Positions 4,846 to 6,595 of a stretch of 6,595 bases of DNA are shown here, in pieces. This DNA is from Acidobacteriaceae bacterium (GTDB lineage: Bacteria > Acidobacteriota > Terriglobia > Terriglobales > Acidobacteriaceae): contig JASHUF010000302.1 in NCBI GenBank assembly GCA_030040175.1, positions 1-6,595 on the forward strand, in the 5' to 3' direction. A program made the position numbers and the translations under genes. How positions within the stretch are numbered: position 1 is the first letter of the stretch; the number at the start of each line of letters is the position of its first letter. Below the pieces are notes generated by a model. That model did not search any database and was not told where the DNA came from. It was given only the letters and a program-made list of their open reading frames with translations.

Positions 4846-5548
4846 AGAGCTCGTTCATCGTCAGCGCCAGGCGGCCTGCCAGCAGATCGCCTGGAGATTC
4901 CCACTCGCCGGCATCGATCAGCTCCACCGGAAATGCAAGATTGTGCGGCCGGAGCACCAGCCGGTTGAGTGCAAAGTCCACATAGCGGAGTTTGAGATGC
5001 GCGCCCTGCTGTACCGCGTAAACATTGGGCCGGTCCGGCCGGTACGTCACAAACGAGATGTAGTGCCGGTCGAGGAGCGCGACGGCGCCGGGCTGCAACA
5101 GCGGTTCCATGGCCTGCGCATCGGCGGCATCCACGCGCACGGCCACAAAGCGTTGCCACGCGCGCCGTGCGCTCGAAGCCCGTGGCCGGATGGAGGCCAG
5201 CAGCTCGGCGGGAAAATGCAGCATCGCCAGCACCGCCGCAGGCCGGATGTAGCGCTCGAAGAGCGCTGCGGCATCAGTCACCAGCGGCACCGCGCCCTCC
5301 TCCGCGCTTTCCCGTAGGTCTTGCCGCCCGGCGAGCACGGGCAGCAGATCGGCAGCCGTCAGCCGCTGCGCGGCCAGAATCCGGTCCATGGCCGCGAGCG
5401 AGAGCTGCCGCCGCCGGTGCAGAAAGTTGGAGAGATGCGGCTGCCCAAAGCCCGTTTGCCGCGCCAGCAGCGAGACGCTGAGCGTGCCGCGCTGAATGCG
5501 GCGCAATAGCTCCACCCGCAGGCGCTCGTGGATCTGGGAGCAATTCAT
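4844..5548 (-). CDS. XRE-like HTH regulator with degenerate S24/LexA-type C-terminal domain
   Basis: This 234-residue protein has an N-terminal helix-turn-helix (about residues 25-50, 'LLARQTGFGQPHLSNFLHRR') that fits DNA-binding XRE/Cro-type domains. The C-terminal part (about 133-230) follows the S24/LexA/repressor pattern: 'FVAVRVDAADAQAMEPLLQPGAVALL' split over 134-159, 'NVYAVQQGAHLKLRYV' (175-190), 'LVLRPHNLAFPVELI' (197-211) and 'LLAGRLALT' (222-230). The position of the catalytic Ser in the family's D-S-M-E-P motif is taken by Ala (A146 in 'QAMEP'), and the Lys/Arg pair near 186-188 is not standard, so self-cleavage seems lost (inference from a by-eye alignment). ATG 5548 is chosen; a TTG at 5572 would add eight residues, and neither has a good Shine-Dalgarno. 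A palindrome just upstream suggests autoregulation. Target genes are unknown. Confidence 0.75.
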   Translation of the reverse strand: MNCSQIHERLRVELLRRIQRGTLSVSLLARQTGFGQPHLSNFLHRRRQLSLAAMDRILAAQRLTAADLLPVLAGRQDLRESAEEGAVPLVTDAAALFERYIRPAAVLAMLHFPAELLASIRPRASSARRAWQRFVAVRVDAADAQAMEPLLQPGAVALLDRHYISFVTYRPDRPNVYAVQQGAHLKLRYVDFALNRLVLRPHNLAFPVELIDAGEWESPGDLLAGRLALTMNEL

Positions 5549-5552
5549 CTGT

Positions 5553-5563
5553 GCAAAATTTGC
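5553..5563. promoter_or_regulatory. GCAAA-A-TTTGC palindrome at the regulator start
   Basis: This inverted repeat of five-base arms around one A lies 4 bases before the chosen ATG of the XRE-like regulator. A repressor bound here would block transcript elongation or start, so it is a candidate autoregulatory operator. Confidence 0.35.
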
Positions 5564-5682
5564 CCTTCGCAATGAGAGCGTGCGTTCTATGTTTTCTTGT
5601 GGAAAAGCGATGAGGGGAGATTGGCCCGAAATTTTGAGGGAGGGTACTTACTTAAACGAAGCGGGGCCGCAAAGGTTGCCTG

Positions 5683-5711
5683 AGTGATTGACGCATTTCG
5701 ATTCAATCACT
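5683..5711. repeat. AGTGATTGA / TCAATCACT inverted repeat, candidate operator
   Basis: Perfect 9-base arms AGTGATTGA (5683-5691) and TCAATCACT (5703-5711) flank an 11-base spacer. A third TCAATC copy lies at 5725-5730, exactly 22 bases from the one at 5703-5708. The arms overlap the -35 and touch the -10 of the plus-strand promoter at 5688-5716, the layout of a repressor operator. The divergent XRE-like regulator is the obvious candidate ligand (inference). Confidence 0.5.
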
Positions 5712-5716
5712 AGATT
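5688..5716 (+). promoter_or_regulatory. Sigma-70-type promoter reading toward the zinc-ribbon gene
   Basis: TTGACG (5688-5693), a 17-base spacer and TAGATT (5711-5716) give a good sigma-70 match in a locally AT-rich stretch. Transcription would start near 5723. The nearest convincing plus-strand gene begins at 6071, so the leader would be about 350 bases unless another promoter or an unseen small gene lies between. Confidence 0.55.
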
Positions 5717-5978
5717 ATGTTTACTCAATCTCGCATAGTCTGTGGGAATCGCGCCTGAAACGCTCCGCCGCCGCACGGCAGTGGGCAAGGGATGCATTGC
5801 CGCACCGGCGGGAAGATATACCTATGATCTATCCGTCTGCTTCAACTCTCTGTTCCACTCTCCTTCCACGGACGCAGGCTGGCCGCGTGCCTGCGCCAGT
5901 GCCAGCTTCCTGCGATCTGCGTTGCGCTGAGGCCACGAGTCATAACCCAAGGGAGCAACGACGCAAGCCAATTCCCCC

Positions 5979-6033
5979 GCCGGGCACAGAGCCCGGCTGG
6001 TCCTGCCGCACGCTTCTCACCACCCCGCGGGTG
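5979..6033 (+). other. Two hairpins in the leader of the zinc-ribbon gene
   Basis: GCCGGGC-acaga-GCCCGGC (5979-5997) is a perfect 7-bp stem with a 5-base loop. CACCC-cgc-GGGTG (6021-6033) is a second small stem. Neither has a following U tract, so simple termination is unlikely. They lie 74 and 38 bases before the ATG at 6071 and could be part of a structured leader RNA. No known riboswitch consensus was recognised. Confidence 0.35.
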
Positions 6034-6070
6034 AATCTGCGAGGCGCTCGAGCATTACGGAGAATCGGGC

Positions 6071-6280
6071 ATGGAATTGCGGGTGCAGTTGAAGATTTGC
6101 GAGGGGTGCGGCAGCTTGTTTTACCGCGCCGAGGCCGGTGGAGCGATTTATTGCCACGGATGTGAGGAAAAGCTGAGAGACTTTCCGGCGCCGGAGAGCC
6201 GCAAGAAGCGCGGCCGGCCCGCACGAAAAACCATTCCCAAGATCTGGGCCGTGGCTGCGGCGGCGGGAGGCGCACGATGA
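6071..6280 (+). CDS. Small zinc-ribbon protein with AT-hook-like basic segment
   Basis: This 69-residue protein has a four-cysteine zinc-ribbon-like centre, C10-x2-C13-x14-C28-x2-C31 ('CEGCG' and 'CHGC'), expected to bind one zinc. A basic segment 'RKKRGRPARK' (44-53) has the RGRP core of AT-hook minor-groove binding motifs, and the tail is Ala/Gly-rich. Together these suggest a small nucleic-acid-binding or protein-adaptor factor acting in the cytoplasm, but the exact family and targets are unknown. ATG 6071 is supported by GGAG eight bases upstream. Its TGA overlaps the next gene's ATG (ATGA), so both are translated together and probably act together. Confidence 0.75.
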   Translation: MELRVQLKICEGCGSLFYRAEAGGAIYCHGCEEKLRDFPAPESRKKRGRPARKTIPKIWAVAAAAGGAR

Positions 6281-6595
6281 GCGCAGCCCTGCAATTGGCC
6301 CCCGCCCTGGCCTCAGACTTGACCCCGGACTGGGCCGGCATCGCCGCCCAGGCGGAACGCCGTCGTCCTCGTCCGCTCCCTTCAGAGGCCGGCGAGCCGG
6401 AACCGGCGGTCAGTCTCGCCTTTTACCGCAGGCACACGGAGAGCATCCTGCGCCGCTACCTTCACGCCTCCATGCAGGTGGGCCGCGCTCCATCGATCCT
6501 TTCCGATCCCGTGGGCCGCGGCTGGGCCTCGAGCCGGCCCATCCGCACCTTTGAAGACGCCGTCATCTTCGTCCTCGACGTGGAGCGCTGTCTCG
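6277..6595 (+). CDS. Protein of unknown function coupled to the zinc-ribbon gene, cut by right edge
   Basis: The frame from ATG 6277 stays open for 106 codons to the window end. Residues 1-45 are Ala/Pro-rich and probably disordered. From about residue 48 the sequence is conserved-looking and basic-helical: 'SLAFYRRHTESILRRYLHAS', then 'GRAPSIL', 'RPIRTFEDAVIFVLDVERCL'. I associate the 'YRRHTESILRRYL' and 'SFEDAVIFVxDVE' pattern with unnamed Acidobacteriota proteins, and cannot name a function. The part that would decide, for example a C-terminal HTH as in sigma-like factors, is beyond the edge. The start is supported by GGGAGG six bases upstream and by the ATGA overlap with the zinc-ribbon gene. 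Confidence 0.8.
   Translation, partial: MSAALQLAPALASDLTPDWAGIAAQAERRRPRPLPSEAGEPEPAVSLAFYRRHTESILRRYLHASMQVGRAPSILSDPVGRGWASSRPIRTFEDAVIFVLDVERCL

Larger units (their letters stand above)
5549..6070. other. 522-base gene-free divergent regulatory region
   Basis: No convincing protein-coding frame is seen between the minus-strand regulator and the zinc-ribbon gene. Frames open on the plus strand (for example from 5742 and 5797) have shuffled, low-complexity-like products and no Shine-Dalgarno. The stretch holds an operator-like palindrome near 5553, a plus-strand promoter with inverted repeats at 5683-5730, and hairpins near 5979-6033. A transcript from that promoter would have a leader of about 350 bases before the zinc-ribbon gene. 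Confidence 0.6.

Noticed and set aside
3594..5159. Minus-strand open frame of 521 codons across dnaB
   Set aside because: It is antisense to dnaB, whose Walker motifs are complete on the plus strand. The frame is open because of the GC-rich codon pattern and has repetitive Ala/Gly/Leu content.
5598..5606. TTTTCCACA on the minus strand, a match to the DnaA-box consensus, with a one-mismatch TTACCCACA at 3363-3371
   Set aside because: By rough base-frequency reasoning, about one such 9-mer is expected by chance at this window size. There is no cluster and no AT-rich unwinding element, so no origin is supported.
5742..5930. 62-codon plus-strand frame in the intergenic region
   Set aside because: It has no Shine-Dalgarno, an implausible product and a GTG start. 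The overlapping frame from 5797 is equally open, so neither stands out.
5941..6000. ACGCAAGCC and nearby bases resembling part of a cyclic-di-GMP (GEMM) riboswitch
   Set aside because: Only a short string matches. The paired P1-P3 arrangement and tetraloop/receptor could not be built from the surrounding sequence.

Overview
This 6.6-kb, GC-rich bacterial window most resembles a chromosome segment of an Acidobacteriota member (class Terriglobia). That placement is an inference from the style of several lineage-typical proteins: the secreted helical protein, the degenerate S24-type regulator, and the zinc-ribbon plus 'FYRRHTESILRRYL' pair. It was not tested by any search. No rRNA, tRNA, CRISPR array, transposase or complete mobile element is visible.

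Left part (1-971): two toxin-antitoxin modules stand back to back. A Gp49/HigB-type toxin is read leftward off the window edge from a good sigma-70 promoter embedded in an array of CGTAT half-sites. It is divergent from a complete hicB-hicA pair with a 4-base ATGA overlap. Its antitoxin should lie beyond the left edge.

Middle part (994-3211): three minus-strand genes follow. A soluble lipid/diacylglycerol kinase of the YegS/BmrU type ends 22 bases from hicA, convergently, and is preceded by a possible 13-codon leader ORF whose stop codon lies in the kinase's Shine-Dalgarno. A small protein with one C-terminal membrane segment has a CRP-consensus-like palindrome upstream. A 156-residue secreted helical protein of unknown role ends at a clear intrinsic terminator.

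Right part (3420-6595): dnaB, the replicative helicase (plus strand), converges on a minus-strand regulator that has an XRE-like helix-turn-helix and an S24/LexA-like C-terminal domain apparently lacking the catalytic serine. A 522-base gene-free region follows, with operator-like palindromes, a plus-strand sigma-70 promoter overlapped by an inverted repeat, and leader hairpins. It ends in a translationally coupled pair: a 69-residue zinc-ribbon/AT-hook-like protein and an unknown protein cut by the right edge.

The genes do not form one pathway. The most interesting parts are the regulatory architectures and the uncharacterised right-hand pair and regulator. I did not find convincing evidence of a new multi-gene defence or mobile system.
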